Assembly: GCF_011440305.1 (NCBI RefSeq)
Contig: NZ_JAAOIW010000002.1
Location: 62,001 to 126,000, forward strand
DNA length: 64,000 bases
Reading direction: 5' to 3'
From: Paenibacillus agricola
GTDB taxonomy: Bacteria; Bacillota; Bacilli; Paenibacillales; NBRC-103111
The notes under the pieces are model-generated. The model ran no database searches. It saw only the letters and a list, made by a program, of their open reading frames with translations, and had not been told where the DNA came from. Positions 8,456 to 18,613 of this stretch are shown one piece after another; within the stretch, counting starts at the first letter, position 1, and each line of letters opens with the position of its first letter. The position numbers were made by a program, and so were the translations under genes.

Positions 8456-9217
8456 CTAGACTTTGCTAAAGGTTTGTCGCGCAAATTCCGGATAAATTTG
8501 TTCTAACTGCCCGCTCACCACACCTCTAAGCGTTGCCAGCTCCTCAGCACTGGGAGCAGCCGTCTCAGGAATCGGTTCCCCCGAGGCTGCAAGTTTAAGG
8601 TCAAAGTTTGTTTGTGCTTGCACAAAATGAGCTTGGACGCCTGGCGCCGTATGGGTAAGCTGTAGCCTTCCAGCCTCTGCTTCCTTGGTGATGGCTGCTG
8701 GTCGAAATATGCCAAGCGGTGTAAATAAACCAGCTAATTGGCTGGGTCGGTGAACATACGGTTGGGAGCTGGACACCGAGGTGGCAAAATCAAGCTCCTC
8801 AGGAAAGCCCTTGGCATTATGATCGGTTTTGAATAGGAGGATCCGCTTGCACATAAAATAAACGATTGCCGAGCCTGCCCCTCCGGGCAAGCGTACTTTG
8901 GGCTGGTTGTAATTCCCAATAACGTGAAGGTTAATATTGCCATACGCATCAATTTGAGCCCCGCTTAGAAAAAACACATCAATGCCGCCACGCTGCATAA
9001 GATTAAAAAACTCCCCGGTGCCCTCGAACGGCCAACCCGGTTGACCCAGAATATAAAGGATTGCGCTGGGAGCTTGCAGCGCTTTAGCTAATAAAGCTGC
9101 CGCCGCAGGCACGGGCGAGTTATTGCCGACTCCGATTACCTCGTGGTCTCGCAACTCCCTGGCTAGCATACAAATCAATAATTCATCCTGTGAGTAACTG
9201 GGGCTTATTATATTCAT
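8456..9217 (-). CDS. CoA-transferase-like subunit B (GctB/IpdB-like)
   Basis: 253 residues, the beta subunit of a class I CoA-transferase-type enzyme. It has a GVGNNSPVPAAAA segment near residue 30 and the family's GGIDVFFLSGAQIDAYGNIN and RLPGGAGSA motifs. Class I transferases usually show a catalytic Glu in a short E-x-G motif on this subunit. The corresponding stretch here reads YILGQPG, without an acidic residue, so the pair may act as a CoA-ester hydrolase like IpdAB rather than a transferase. The start at 9217 overlaps the A-subunit stop as ATGA, so translation is coupled and a 1:1 complex is expected. Confidence 0.85.
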   Translation of the reverse strand: MNIISPSYSQDELLICMLARELRDHEVIGVGNNSPVPAAAALLAKALQAPSAILYILGQPGWPFEGTGEFFNLMQRGGIDVFFLSGAQIDAYGNINLHVIGNYNQPKVRLPGGAGSAIVYFMCKRILLFKTDHNAKGFPEELDFATSVSSSQPYVHRPSQLAGLFTPLGIFRPAAITKEAEAGRLQLTHTAPGVQAHFVQAQTNFDLKLAASGEPIPETAAPSAEELATLRGVVSGQLEQIYPEFARQTFSKV

Positions 9218-10074
9218 CGTTTGATCTCCCGGAAATACGCGTCAAATAAGTAAGCCTCATGATCCTTAGGGGCTGTTACATAACGATGCAAATAATCTTC
9301 AAAGCCGGTCTCCGACTTCGAAGCCTCTAAATAATGCCGAATATGCGTATTGTCGATCTTATAAATTCCTGGGCAGCTTGTAGGGTGGGCTCCGAAGGGA
9401 ACGTGCACGACAGCCGTGACGAATGCAGCCGGAATCCTCGACCCTTCGGCCTTTTTAAGCTCTTCAGGCGATACGATCTGCTCGACGGAAACAATGGTCC
9501 GCTCCGATGCTTGCGCCAATACCCGATTGTTTTGTGAAGGGTGGGCGAGTACATTGCCCTCTGTATCGGCTTGATAAGCATGGAATATAGCTACATCCGG
9601 ACGAATGGCAGGCACAATCGCGATCTGCTCTTCGGCATTATAAGGATTGGTTAACTGCTTGAAATCCGGGCGGATGCTCATATAATCCGTTCCGATCAGC
9701 CCTCTTACCGGAATAAAAGGAATACCCATTGCCCCGGCCGTAATAGCTGCTATTAACGAGGGGCATGCATGCTCCAAGCCTGTAACCGAGTCATTCTCTT
9801 GCTCAAAACGCCGGCGAAAATGGGGGGCGAAGCCAAATTCCCCCAAGGAAATTTGCGAGAATTCAATCGTACGGACGCAGTTTGCGCCGAGCAGCAAATC
9901 GGCATTAATGGCTGCAGCACCCACGCAGACCAGGGATAAGCTAATCTTCTTGGCACGAATGACTTCGCGAATGAGAGCCATAGGCGACATCTCCATATTG
10001 CCGCTAACTGCCAGCGTCATTCCATTTTCGATCAAGTCGATTGCTTCAGTCAGGGTAAGAAATTTGGATGGCAT
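9214..10074 (-). CDS. CoA-transferase-like subunit A (GctA/IpdA-like)
   Basis: 286 residues, the alpha subunit partner. N-terminal MTLAVSGNMEMSPMALIREVIR is the CoA-binding start typical of glutaconate-CoA-transferase alpha chains. ISLGEFGFAPHFRRRFE, GIPFIPVRGLIGTDY and YQADTEGNVL follow in family order. The Glu in the LGEFG segment is a candidate active-site acid in the IpdA-like interpretation. It is 100 bases downstream of the ABC ATPase on the same strand and overlaps subunit B by four bases. The pathway substrate is presumably an acyl-CoA formed from the imported compound. Confidence 0.85.
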   Translation of the reverse strand: MPSKFLTLTEAIDLIENGMTLAVSGNMEMSPMALIREVIRAKKISLSLVCVGAAAINADLLLGANCVRTIEFSQISLGEFGFAPHFRRRFEQENDSVTGLEHACPSLIAAITAGAMGIPFIPVRGLIGTDYMSIRPDFKQLTNPYNAEEQIAIVPAIRPDVAIFHAYQADTEGNVLAHPSQNNRVLAQASERTIVSVEQIVSPEELKKAEGSRIPAAFVTAVVHVPFGAHPTSCPGIYKIDNTHIRHYLEASKSETGFEDYLHRYVTAPKDHEAYLFDAYFREIKR

Positions 10075-10174
10075 AGCCGAACACTTCCTTAATCGGTATA
10101 AGAGAGGGATTTCCGTGAAATCGTTATTGCTAAGGCTATGAAGGGTATGCAGGACCTTTCCACCACGGACAACG

Positions 10175-12211
10175 TTATACCGGGTAATGGCAAGCTACAT
10201 AATGACCAGCAGTAACCGACTGCAGCTCAGGCACCACTTCCTTGCAGCGTGCCGTAGCTGCCGGGCATCGGGTGTGGAAACGGCAGCCGGAAGGCGGTCT
10301 GGCTGGAGATGGCATTTCACCCTCTAAAGGAACAAAGATCCTTTTGCGCTTAGGATCTGCTATCGGAATAGCTGCTAGAAGTGCATTCGTATAATGATGT
10401 GCAGGATGCTTAAACAGCTCATCCGTTGGGGCGATTTCAACTAGCTTCCCAAGGTACATAACACCTATGCGATCTGAGATATGGCGGACAATGTTCAGCC
10501 CATGGGCAATAAACAAATAAGTTAGGTCCAGACGCACCTGCAGCTCCTGCATCAGGTTGATTACCTGTGATTGTACGGATACATCAAGCGCTGAAACGGC
10601 TTCATCCGCCAAAATAAATTGGGGATTAAGGGCAATCGCTCTGGCAATCCCGATCCGTTGGCGTTGCCCACCGGAGAACTCATGCGGATGCCGGTCATAC
10701 CAGGAAGGGTTAAGCCCGACAAGCTGCATCACCTCCTGAACCTTTTCCCGTTTGGCTGCACCCCGCAGGGAATCATGTACCCATAGTGGCTCTCCAATAA
10801 TATCTCCCACGTTCCAACGGGGATTGATAGAGCCAAAAGGGTCCTGAAACACAACCTGCATATCACGCCTTGTATCTTTTAAAGCTTTGCCTCCCAAGCC
10901 GACCAGATCTTTTCCTTGAAATAGGACGCTTCCACTTGTTGCCTTCTCAAGCTGTATCAGCACACGGCCCAATGTTGTTTTTCCGCAGCCGGATTCACCT
11001 ACCAGGCCAAAGGTTTCCCCTTTATAAATCTGGAAGGACACATCGTCCACAGCACGGACTGCTCCTTGGCTACGCTGAAACATGCCGGTATGAATAGGGA
11101 AATGTTTTTTAACATTTCTAACTTCAATCAGCGCCGTTTCATTCGCCTGCTCCTTAGCATCGGCAGTAGTACCCGCTCGTTTACCGATGAGCTCAGAGGC
11201 TTGATCCACTCTGCCCCAGAATACCTCGGCCGCTGCATTATCCAGCCTCTCGGCGTGCCAGCAAGCTACTTGGCGCCCGTTAACCTCCAGCAGCGGCGGC
11301 TCCTGCGCCAAGCAGCGATCCGTCGCATATGGGCAGCGCGGATGAAACCTGCAGCCTACGGGCAGCTCGGACAAGCTCGGAATTGTCCCGCGGATTGTAT
11401 ACAATCGCGTGCTTCGATCATTATCCATCGCAACAATCGATTGCAGCAATCCTTGTGTATAGGGATGTGACGGACTTTCAAAAAGCTGAAGGACATTCGC
11501 CTGCTCGACCACTTTACCTGCATACATCACAACAACACGGTCTGCCAGCTCGGCTGCAATCCCCAAGTCATGAGTGATCAACAAGATCGACATGTTGAAT
11601 TCATCCTTAAGCTCTCGCAATAAATTCAAAATTTGCGCTTGAATGGTCACATCCAGCGCTGTTGTCGGTTCATCGGCGATCAACAATTCCGGACCACAGG
11701 CGAGCGCCATAGCAATCATCGCCCGTTGGCGCATACCGCCTGAGAGCTCATATGGATACTGCTTCATGCGGATTTCCGGCTCGGGAATCCCGACTCGACG
11801 AAGCAGGGTGATCGCTTTTTCCTGCGCTTTCGCTTTACTGATACGCTCATGCCGAACGATGACCTCAATAATCTGGTACCCGATACTAAATACAGGGTCG
11901 AGTGCAGTCATGGGCTCTTGAAAAATCATCGCGATTTTTTTGCCACGCAGCTCGCTAATTTCTTTTTGCGAAAGTTCCACCAAGCTTTGCCCATTAAATT
12001 CAATATGGCCTTGGGTGATACGGCCATTATCATAATCAATCAAACGCATGATCGATAAGGAAGTAATGGTTTTCCCGCTCCCGGATTCACCTACCAAGCA
12101 AACAATTTCGCCGCTTCCGATTTCCAGATCGACCTTATGGATGGCATTAAGCGAACCGCTTGCTGTATGGAAATCGACCGATAGCTGGCTAATGTTAAGC
12201 AGCTGTTTCAC
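10175..12211 (-). CDS. Fused dual ABC ATPase of peptide/glutathione-type importer (DppD-DppF, GsiA-like)
   Basis: 678 residues with two complete nucleotide-binding domains. The first has Walker A GESGSGKT (about residue 38), signature LSGGMRQR and Walker B LLIADEP. The second has GESGCGKTT (about residue 410), FSGGQRQR and FILADEA. Each ends in the oligopeptide-type cysteine motif (GCRFHPRCPYAT, GCRFHTRCPAAT). Usually DppD and DppF are separate; the fusion recalls E. coli GsiA of the glutathione importer. The start is a GTG at 12211 after AGGAGGTG. It powers the permeases encoded just upstream. Confidence 0.93.
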   Translation of the reverse strand: MKQLLNISQLSVDFHTASGSLNAIHKVDLEIGSGEIVCLVGESGSGKTITSLSIMRLIDYDNGRITQGHIEFNGQSLVELSQKEISELRGKKIAMIFQEPMTALDPVFSIGYQIIEVIVRHERISKAKAQEKAITLLRRVGIPEPEIRMKQYPYELSGGMRQRAMIAMALACGPELLIADEPTTALDVTIQAQILNLLRELKDEFNMSILLITHDLGIAAELADRVVVMYAGKVVEQANVLQLFESPSHPYTQGLLQSIVAMDNDRSTRLYTIRGTIPSLSELPVGCRFHPRCPYATDRCLAQEPPLLEVNGRQVACWHAERLDNAAAEVFWGRVDQASELIGKRAGTTADAKEQANETALIEVRNVKKHFPIHTGMFQRSQGAVRAVDDVSFQIYKGETFGLVGESGCGKTTLGRVLIQLEKATSGSVLFQGKDLVGLGGKALKDTRRDMQVVFQDPFGSINPRWNVGDIIGEPLWVHDSLRGAAKREKVQEVMQLVGLNPSWYDRHPHEFSGGQRQRIGIARAIALNPQFILADEAVSALDVSVQSQVINLMQELQVRLDLTYLFIAHGLNIVRHISDRIGVMYLGKLVEIAPTDELFKHPAHHYTNALLAAIPIADPKRKRIFVPLEGEMPSPARPPSGCRFHTRCPAATARCKEVVPELQSVTAGHYVACHYPV

Positions 12212-12245
12212 TATCTACACCTCCTGTAAAGCTCTCAGCTTCAAC

Positions 12246-13142
12246 TTATGCCCTCTGCTTCCTTGGATCCATCCGGTCACGAAGATCATCGCCAATCATA
12301 TTGACTACAACAACTAAAGTGGTTATAGCTAGACCAGGAAAGGTAGCGATCCACCAAGCCACTGTCATATAGCTACGCCCTTGGGAGAGCATATAGCCCC
12401 AATCAGGAATTTCCTGGACAACACCCAGACCCAGAAAGCTTAAGCCCGTAAATGACAGAATCGATCCCCCTACACTAATCGTCATCATCACAAGCAAGGG
12501 CGAGAAGCAATTGGGCAATATATGGCGAAACATAATTTCCAGATGGGACGTACCGATGGAACGGGCTGCATCAATGAATGGACGATTCCGAATCGTAATC
12601 ACCTGACTTCGCACTACTCTCGCTTTATTGGGGATCGAGGCTATACTAATCGCTATGATAATATTAAAAAAGCTAGGCCCCAGCACAACAGCAATGACGA
12701 TGGCAAAAAGAATACCAGGAATCGTCATCATCACATCGGTCACCCGCATAAATATAGAGTCGATAAAACCTCCCCAATACCCGGCAACCAAGCCAATAAG
12801 CGTACCAACGAAGCCCCCAATCAAGGTAGCTATGACTCCAATCATTAAAGATTGCCTGCTGCCATAAACAATAAGCGACCACACGTCTCTCCCGAATTGA
12901 TCCGTTCCCAACCAATGGGTAGCACTAGGTGCTTGCAGTAAATGGTCTGTTTGCATATCCGTAGGCGAATAAGGAGCAATCCACTGCGGGATAAGGGCAC
13001 ATACGACCAAAGCAAGCAGAATCACTATCGATAAACCTAATAGTATGTTGGGAAATGGCCATTTTTTGAATAGGGAGCCGGAGCTTCTTTCTATCCTTGC
13101 CTGGGGCAGCAAGGTTTCCGTAGAAACAGAGTTCATCAGCAA
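12246..13142 (-). CDS. ABC permease, DppC/GsiD type
   Basis: 298 residues with an N-terminal cytoplasmic extension, one helix, a periplasm-side loop with the DppC-type TDQFGRDVWSLIVYGSRQSL segment, and five further helices. The EAA loop reads DAARSIGTSHLEIMFRHILPN. A TTG start at 13142 fits GGAGGTG at seven bases; the ATG two codons later is too far. It pairs with the DppB-type permease to form the channel. Position 34 bases before the ATPase gene shows operon membership. Confidence 0.93.
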   Translation of the reverse strand: MLMNSVSTETLLPQARIERSSGSLFKKWPFPNILLGLSIVILLALVVCALIPQWIAPYSPTDMQTDHLLQAPSATHWLGTDQFGRDVWSLIVYGSRQSLMIGVIATLIGGFVGTLIGLVAGYWGGFIDSIFMRVTDVMMTIPGILFAIVIAVVLGPSFFNIIIAISIASIPNKARVVRSQVITIRNRPFIDAARSIGTSHLEIMFRHILPNCFSPLLVMMTISVGGSILSFTGLSFLGLGVVQEIPDWGYMLSQGRSYMTVAWWIATFPGLAITTLVVVVNMIGDDLRDRMDPRKQRA

Positions 13143-13174
13143 GATATCACACCTCCGTGCTCTATTTTAAAAGA

Positions 13175-14098
13175 TTACTTCGATTTTCGGATTCGTGGAT
13201 CTACGTAGGAATAAGAAATATCCACAAGCAGGTTGGTAACCACCGTAATGATCGCTGTAATCAATACCGCTGCCTGGATGACAGGAATATCCTTTTGGTT
13301 AATGGCATCCACAACCATTTTGCCAAGCCCTTGCCTGGAAAATACGGTTTCTGTCACTACAGCTCCAGATAGCATATTACCGACAATAATGCCCAGGATC
13401 GTAATTGCAGGCAATAGCGCATTACGCAGTACGTGCTGGTATAGCACAGCCCTTTCACTTAATCCCTTGGCTCGAAGCGTCAGGACATACTGCTCACCAA
13501 TGACCTCCAGAACACTATTGCGAACCATCCGGACCAAGGTGCCTGCTCCCGAGATGCCTAAGGCAATCGAAGGAAGAATCAATTGCTTGAAGGTGCCGTT
13601 ACCAATAGCGGGGAGCAGCTGGAAATGGACCGAGAAAATTAAGATAAGCAAAATGGCTACCCAAAACGAGGGCATCGATACCCCTAACAAGCTAATAAAA
13701 CGAATCACATAATCTAAAAAGCGGTTGCGGTACACCGCCGACAATATGCCTAATAAAACACCGAAGAAAGCGGCGAACAGTGTGCTGAGAGCCGCCAATG
13801 ACAAGGTCGCAGGCATCTGCGCGAGCAACCGGTTAAGCACAGGCTGGCTATTGGCAAAGGATGTACCGAAGTCGCCTTGGACACTGCTCCAAATATAGGA
13901 CAAATATTGCTGCCATAATGGACGATCCAGTCCCAGCTGCTTTCTCAAAAATTCGACACGGTCCGGTGCGGCATCATCTCCTGCCAGCATAACCGCCGGA
14001 TCTCCCGGAAGCCAGTGGACGATCAGAAAAACCAATGTCAAGGTACCCAGGATAACAGGAATGGACGCCATGATCCTTCTCCATATATAACTTGCCAT
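13175..14098 (-). CDS. ABC permease, DppB/GsiC type
   Basis: 307 residues and six helices. It begins with the family's first helix and GDPAVMLAGDDAAPD, and contains LSYIWSSVQGDFGTSF. The EAA loop reads LRAKGLSERAVLYQHVLRNALLP, and it ends ISYSYVDPRIR as DppB proteins do. ATG at 14098 follows GAAGGAG. It lies 21 bases after the binding-protein gene in the order SBP-B-C-ATPase, a complete importer. Confidence 0.93.
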   Translation of the reverse strand: MASYIWRRIMASIPVILGTLTLVFLIVHWLPGDPAVMLAGDDAAPDRVEFLRKQLGLDRPLWQQYLSYIWSSVQGDFGTSFANSQPVLNRLLAQMPATLSLAALSTLFAAFFGVLLGILSAVYRNRFLDYVIRFISLLGVSMPSFWVAILLILIFSVHFQLLPAIGNGTFKQLILPSIALGISGAGTLVRMVRNSVLEVIGEQYVLTLRAKGLSERAVLYQHVLRNALLPAITILGIIVGNMLSGAVVTETVFSRQGLGKMVVDAINQKDIPVIQAAVLITAIITVVTNLLVDISYSYVDPRIRKSK

Positions 14099-14119
14099 AG
14101 CTGGTTCTCCTTCCCTTCA

Positions 14120-15772
14120 TTAATGTTCAATCCAAGCCTCATAAAATACAGGCCATGCTGGAGAATCAAAGGTGATGCCATGGACTTCCTTCACCGTTGC
14201 CAAGGAATATTGGAATACGTAGGTGGGGATGGAATATACATTTTTGATAATATGCTGCTGTATTTTTTTATATATTTCAATGCGCTTTTGTGGATCAATT
14301 TCCAATAAGCCATCCTCTAGTAATTGCTCCAACTCCGGATCATTCGATCGGGTCGCATTATTTTTCCCGGACGGTCCTTTAGTTGAATATAATTGGCGCA
14401 ATACATTCGGGTCTCCCGAAAATTGGCTCCCGGCGAGTATATCATAATCGTTTTTAAGCGTGCGCTCAGACATCGTACCCGATGGCAGGGAGACGAGCTT
14501 CAGCTCAATTCCGGCTAGCTTCAGCTGCTGGGTAAGCATCGAGATGAGGTCCAGCCGTTTCTCACGGTTGCCTTGTGTATCAAGAAACTCAATCGTTAGC
14601 CTTTTGCCATCCTTAGCACGAATGCCATCTGTGCCTTTTTTCCAGCCCAGCTCTTCCAATGCATCATTCGAGCTTTTCAAATCGTATTTCCACGACTTTT
14701 CCAAAGAGGCATCGTAGCTATAGGTTTGGGGCGACAAGGGTGACCAGGCTTGCTTGGAGGTACCAAGGTAGATCGTTTTAATCGCAGAATCAAGATCTAG
14801 CGCTGACCTGAATGCCTCTCTGAATTTCAGATTGCTCCATGGCTCACGGGTTTGATTAAAATAAATTTGATGGTTGGCTTGAATTAATTCCGTTTCCAGC
14901 ACTTTGAAATTTTTATCGGCTTTCAGAGCGACCAAATTTTGTGGCGGTATAATATCGGCCAGCTGCGCCTGCTTGCTTTGCAGCACACTCACCCGGGTAG
15001 ATTCCTCATCCACGTATTTAATCGTAATTTTATCCAAATAGGCTGGGCCTTGGTGCTTGGCGTTCGCAGGACCCCAATTGTAATCGGGGTTTTTCTCTAA
15101 TTCCACTTGCGAGCTTGGCGTCAGCTTAAGCAGCTTAAATGGTCCTGTACCTACTGGGTTTTGCGGATATTTATCGCCAAATTTCTTGACAGCTGTGGGG
15201 GAAACGAAGCCTAGATCCACCTTGGCCGCATTTACCAGAAAAGGAGCATAGGGTGAGGCAAAATTGATTCGGGCTGTGAATTCATCCACGACCTCCGTAG
15301 AGGTATAAGGACCGATCTCATTTAAAGAAATCGTCGACTTGGTAGCCGGGTCCTTGATCCGGTCGAAGTTGAATTTCACGGCTTCCGCGTTAAACGGCGT
15401 TCCATCGTGAAACTTCACATCCTTGCGCAGCTTGAACGTATAGCTCTTCTTATCCTCAGAAATTTCCCATGATGTAGCCAGCCAAGGCTGGATCGAATGA
15501 TCGGGAAGCTCAACAACCAAGCTGTCATACAAGGAACGCATAACCCGTGTGCTTGGTGCAAAACCGGCCTTATGCGCGTCCAAGCTGTCATTGGTGACCG
15601 TACCCGCCAGAGCCCATACAAGCTCGCCACCAGGTGTGACCTTGCCTGGCTCCGCTCCAGCCACTGGATTGCTTTTACTTGTATCCGCATTGCTGCAAGC
15701 TGAGAATAATAGCGCCATGCCTACGAGCATAATGATAAATTTAAAGGATGATTTCTTTTTTGCCTGCTTCAT
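14120..15772 (-). CDS. Solute-binding lipoprotein, peptide/nickel/glutathione family 5
   Basis: 550 residues from the ATG at 15772, which follows GGGGG; upstream in-frame sequence lacks a ribosome site. The lipoprotein signal ends FSAC, with the lipid-bearing Cys near residue 26. The family 5 hallmark is seen in SYTFKLRKDVKFHDGTPFNAEAV, and NPVGTGPFKL follows. The protein hangs from the outer membrane face and delivers ligand to the permeases. Ligands of this family range from peptides to glutathione, nickel-chelators and opines. The neighbours suggest a small S-containing acid or peptide, which is inference. Confidence 0.92.
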   Translation of the reverse strand: MKQAKKKSSFKFIIMLVGMALLFSACSNADTSKSNPVAGAEPGKVTPGGELVWALAGTVTNDSLDAHKAGFAPSTRVMRSLYDSLVVELPDHSIQPWLATSWEISEDKKSYTFKLRKDVKFHDGTPFNAEAVKFNFDRIKDPATKSTISLNEIGPYTSTEVVDEFTARINFASPYAPFLVNAAKVDLGFVSPTAVKKFGDKYPQNPVGTGPFKLLKLTPSSQVELEKNPDYNWGPANAKHQGPAYLDKITIKYVDEESTRVSVLQSKQAQLADIIPPQNLVALKADKNFKVLETELIQANHQIYFNQTREPWSNLKFREAFRSALDLDSAIKTIYLGTSKQAWSPLSPQTYSYDASLEKSWKYDLKSSNDALEELGWKKGTDGIRAKDGKRLTIEFLDTQGNREKRLDLISMLTQQLKLAGIELKLVSLPSGTMSERTLKNDYDILAGSQFSGDPNVLRQLYSTKGPSGKNNATRSNDPELEQLLEDGLLEIDPQKRIEIYKKIQQHIIKNVYSIPTYVFQYSLATVKEVHGITFDSPAWPVFYEAWIEH

Positions 15773-15818
15773 TGTTGTCCCCCTATGTCTCCAAGTATTT
15801 ATGTGTGGCCTATTGCGC

Positions 15819-17147
15819 CTAAACCGATACTTCGGCTGCACTATATCGGTTGAGCGGGAATTGTAAGCCTAAATGGCCACGCAGAGTATCGCCGTTATAG
15901 TCATCACGGAACAACCCACGTGCTTGTAGAATCGGCACAACCAGCTCGACAAAATCATTCAGGCTGCTTGGCAAAGCCGAGAAAATAATGAACCCGTCGG
16001 CTGCGCCCCCCTCAAACCAGCGTTGTACGTTATCCGCGACCTGCTCTGGCGTGCCGACAAAGGTGCTTCTAGGCGTTGCAAACCGCAATGCGGTTTGGCG
16101 AAGCGTCAGCTTCTCTTCCCTCGCGATCCGTTTGATCCGATCGGTCGAGCTTCGATAGCTATTGCTTCCAAGATCACCCAGCTCAGGAAATGGTTCATCC
16201 AGCGGATATTGTGTAAAATCGTGATAGGTAAACGGGCGCCCTAGCTGGATCAAAGCATCCTGAAGATTCACACGGCCCACAATCTCCTGAAATTTAAGCT
16301 CTGCTTCTTCCTCGGTACGTCCAATAACGGGACCGATGCCAGGAAATACGAGAATTTCATCAGACGCTCGCCCATGGGCTGCTGCCCGTTGTTTAATGTC
16401 GGCATAAAAGGCTTTTGCTTCCTCAATAGTTTCATGGCCCGTGAAGATGGCATCTGCACTTTTAGCAGCTAAATCCCTGCCTGTGCTGGAACCTCCAGCT
16501 TGAAAAATAACCGGTTGGCCTTGCTTGGATCTGGCAATATTTAAGGGGCCCTTAACCGAGAAAAACTCACCTTTATGGTTCAACGTATGCAGCTTGCTTT
16601 TATCGAAAAACTCGCCGGTTTCCTTATTCCTCACGAAAGCATCATCTTCCCATGAGTCCCATAGCCCTCTGACAACCTCAAGATGCTCTTCAGCTCGCTT
16701 ATAACGAACCTCATGGTCAAAATGCTCGGGCCTGCTATAATTCTGGGCAGCACCTTCAAGCCCTGTCGTTACGACATTCCAGCCAGCTCGCCCATGGCTG
16801 ATATGGTCTAACGAGGCGAATTGCCTGGCCACAGTAAACGGTTCCGTATAGGAGGCCGTAAGCGTGCCAACAAGCCCAATATGCGAGGTTGCCGCACCAA
16901 TCGCCGACAACACCGTCAACGGTTCAAGACGATTTAAAAAATGCGGTGCTGAGCCTTCGGTAATATAAGGGCTATCGACAATAAATACGAAATCGAATTT
17001 GCCGGCTTCGGCTTTCCGGGCAATTTTCTTGTAGTGGTTAAAGCTTACACTCTCATCGCCATTTAATTCTTCATGCTTCCAACCATGCTTGGTTGTTCCT
17101 ACACCTGTAATCGTAGCACCCAACTTCAATTTCCTTTGGTCAGACAT
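15819..17147 (-). CDS. FMN-dependent LLM-type monooxygenase, NtaA/SnaA/DszA family (copy 1)
   Basis: 442 residues; the ATG at 17147 after AAGGAGGG replaces a longer frame start. The TIM-barrel of two-component flavin monooxygenases shows [33 protein letters not shown] in the first half (residues 105-140), and [26 protein letters not shown] as the flavin/phosphate region. Reduced FMN comes from a separate reductase not encoded here. Relatives cleave C-N or C-S bonds (nitrilotriacetate, dibenzothiophene sulfone, S-carboxymethylcysteine). One of three consecutive paralogs, and the most divergent at the C-terminus. Confidence 0.9.
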   Translation of the reverse strand: MSDQRKLKLGATITGVGTTKHGWKHEELNGDESVSFNHYKKIARKAEAGKFDFVFIVDSPYITEGSAPHFLNRLEPLTVLSAIGAATSHIGLVGTLTASYTEPFTVARQFASLDHISHGRAGWNVVTTGLEGAAQNYSRPEHFDHEVRYKRAEEHLEVVRGLWDSWEDDAFVRNKETGEFFDKSKLHTLNHKGEFFSVKGPLNIARSKQGQPVIFQAGGSSTGRDLAAKSADAIFTGHETIEEAKAFYADIKQRAAAHGRASDEILVFPGIGPVIGRTEEEAELKFQEIVGRVNLQDALIQLGRPFTYHDFTQYPLDEPFPELGDLGSNSYRSSTDRIKRIAREEKLTLRQTALRFATPRSTFVGTPEQVADNVQRWFEGGAADGFIIFSALPSSLNDFVELVVPILQARGLFRDDYNGDTLRGHLGLQFPLNRYSAAEVSV

Positions 17148-17271
17148 GATTACGTCCCTCCTTCTATTAGCACAAAGTACGGTCAATGTGTGCAGCTGCG
17201 CGGCCGGGATACATCCCGGCCACTCCGCTGGTTAGGCATCTAGCTTCTAAATATTCATATATAAGCTTATT

Positions 17272-18600
17272 TTACTTGTAAACACTCTGTTTACTATTAC
17301 GATTAACTGGAACCTGCAGCCCCAAATTGCCCCGCAAGGTATCATGGTCATATTCAGTACGGAATAATCCGCGTTCTTGCAGGATGGGCACAACAAGCTC
17401 GACAAAATCCTTCAAAGCAGCGGTTGTTCCAGTGCCCACAATAAATCCGTCCGCAGCGCCTTCCTCGAACCACTTCCGGATCGAATCTGCCACTTGGAGT
17501 GGCGTTCCTATAAAGCCACTCCTCGGTGTGGAGAATAGGAGCGCAGTCTGGCGAAGCGTCAGGTTGTTCTCCTTAGCCGTTCGTTTGATACGGTTGGAGC
17601 TGCCTTGGTTGCTTTTATCACCCAAATCACCTAGATCCGGGAAGGGCTCATCTAACGGATATACGGTAAAATCGTGGTCATTGAACGGCCGGCCCAGCGC
17701 CGTCAAGGCATTTTCGATCGTCACCAGATTAGCATAAGCTTGATAGTTGCGCTCTGCTTCCTCCTCAGTACGTCCTATAATAGGACGAATATTCGGGATT
17801 ACGAAAACATCATTGGGGTCTCTGCCATATAAAGCGGCCCGCTTCTTTAAATCCGCATAATACAGCTGGGTTTCTTCAAAGGACTCGTGTCCCGCATAGA
17901 TAATATCTGCATGCCTCGCTGCAAAATTCCTGCCATCATCAGAGGTTCCTGCCTGGAAAATGACCGGCTGCCCTTGCTTCGAACGCGATATATTTAGTGG
18001 TCCCTTAACCGAGAAAAACTCGCCTTTATGGTTCAATGTGTGCAGCTTACTCTTGTCAAAAAACTCGCCGGTTTCCTTATTCCGTACGAACGCATCGTCT
18101 TCCCACGAATCCCATAGCCCTTTAACAACCTCCAAATGCTCGCCGGCTAACCGATAACGCACATCATGGGACAAATGCTCAGCTTTGCTGTAATTGCTTG
18201 CGCTGCCTTCCAGCCAGGAAGTGACAATATTCCAGCCTGCACGGCCATGGCTAATGTGGTCCAATGAAGCAAACTGCCTCGCAACCGTAAAAGGTTCACT
18301 GTAGCTGACCGTCAATGTTCCTACAAGCCCAATTTTCTCCGTAACTGCTGCAAGCGCAGAAAGAATCGTCAACGGCTCAAATCGGTTCAAATAATGCGGG
18401 CTTGACCGTTCCGTAATAAACACACTATCGGCAACAAACAGGAAATCAAATTTGCCAGCTTCCGCTTGTATAGCCTGCTGCTTATAAAATCCAAAGTTAA
18501 CACTGGCATCACTGTATGCCTGTGGATGACGCCAGTCTGCCCAGCTGGCTCCGGCTCCATGCAGCTGTGCTCCTAGCTTTAGTTGTCTCTTACGCGCCAT
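17272..18600 (-). CDS. FMN-dependent LLM-type monooxygenase, NtaA/SnaA/DszA family (copy 2)
   Basis: 442 residues, the same length as its two neighbours and colinear with both. ATG at 18600 follows GAGGAGG. It shares the [15 protein letters not shown] core and a completely conserved 30-residue block beginning [20 protein letters not shown]. It differs in the substrate-side start ([18 protein letters not shown]). This WADWRHP segment is shared with copy 3 but not with copy 1, so copies 2 and 3 are the closest pair. A different preferred substrate or sequential oxidations by the three enzymes are plausible. It is 124 bases upstream of copy 1. Confidence 0.9.
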   Translation of the reverse strand: MARKRQLKLGAQLHGAGASWADWRHPQAYSDASVNFGFYKQQAIQAEAGKFDFLFVADSVFITERSSPHYLNRFEPLTILSALAAVTEKIGLVGTLTVSYSEPFTVARQFASLDHISHGRAGWNIVTSWLEGSASNYSKAEHLSHDVRYRLAGEHLEVVKGLWDSWEDDAFVRNKETGEFFDKSKLHTLNHKGEFFSVKGPLNISRSKQGQPVIFQAGTSDDGRNFAARHADIIYAGHESFEETQLYYADLKKRAALYGRDPNDVFVIPNIRPIIGRTEEEAERNYQAYANLVTIENALTALGRPFNDHDFTVYPLDEPFPDLGDLGDKSNQGSSNRIKRTAKENNLTLRQTALLFSTPRSGFIGTPLQVADSIRKWFEEGAADGFIVGTGTTAALKDFVELVVPILQERGLFRTEYDHDTLRGNLGLQVPVNRNSKQSVYK

Positions 18601-18613
18601 TATTGCCGCCTCC

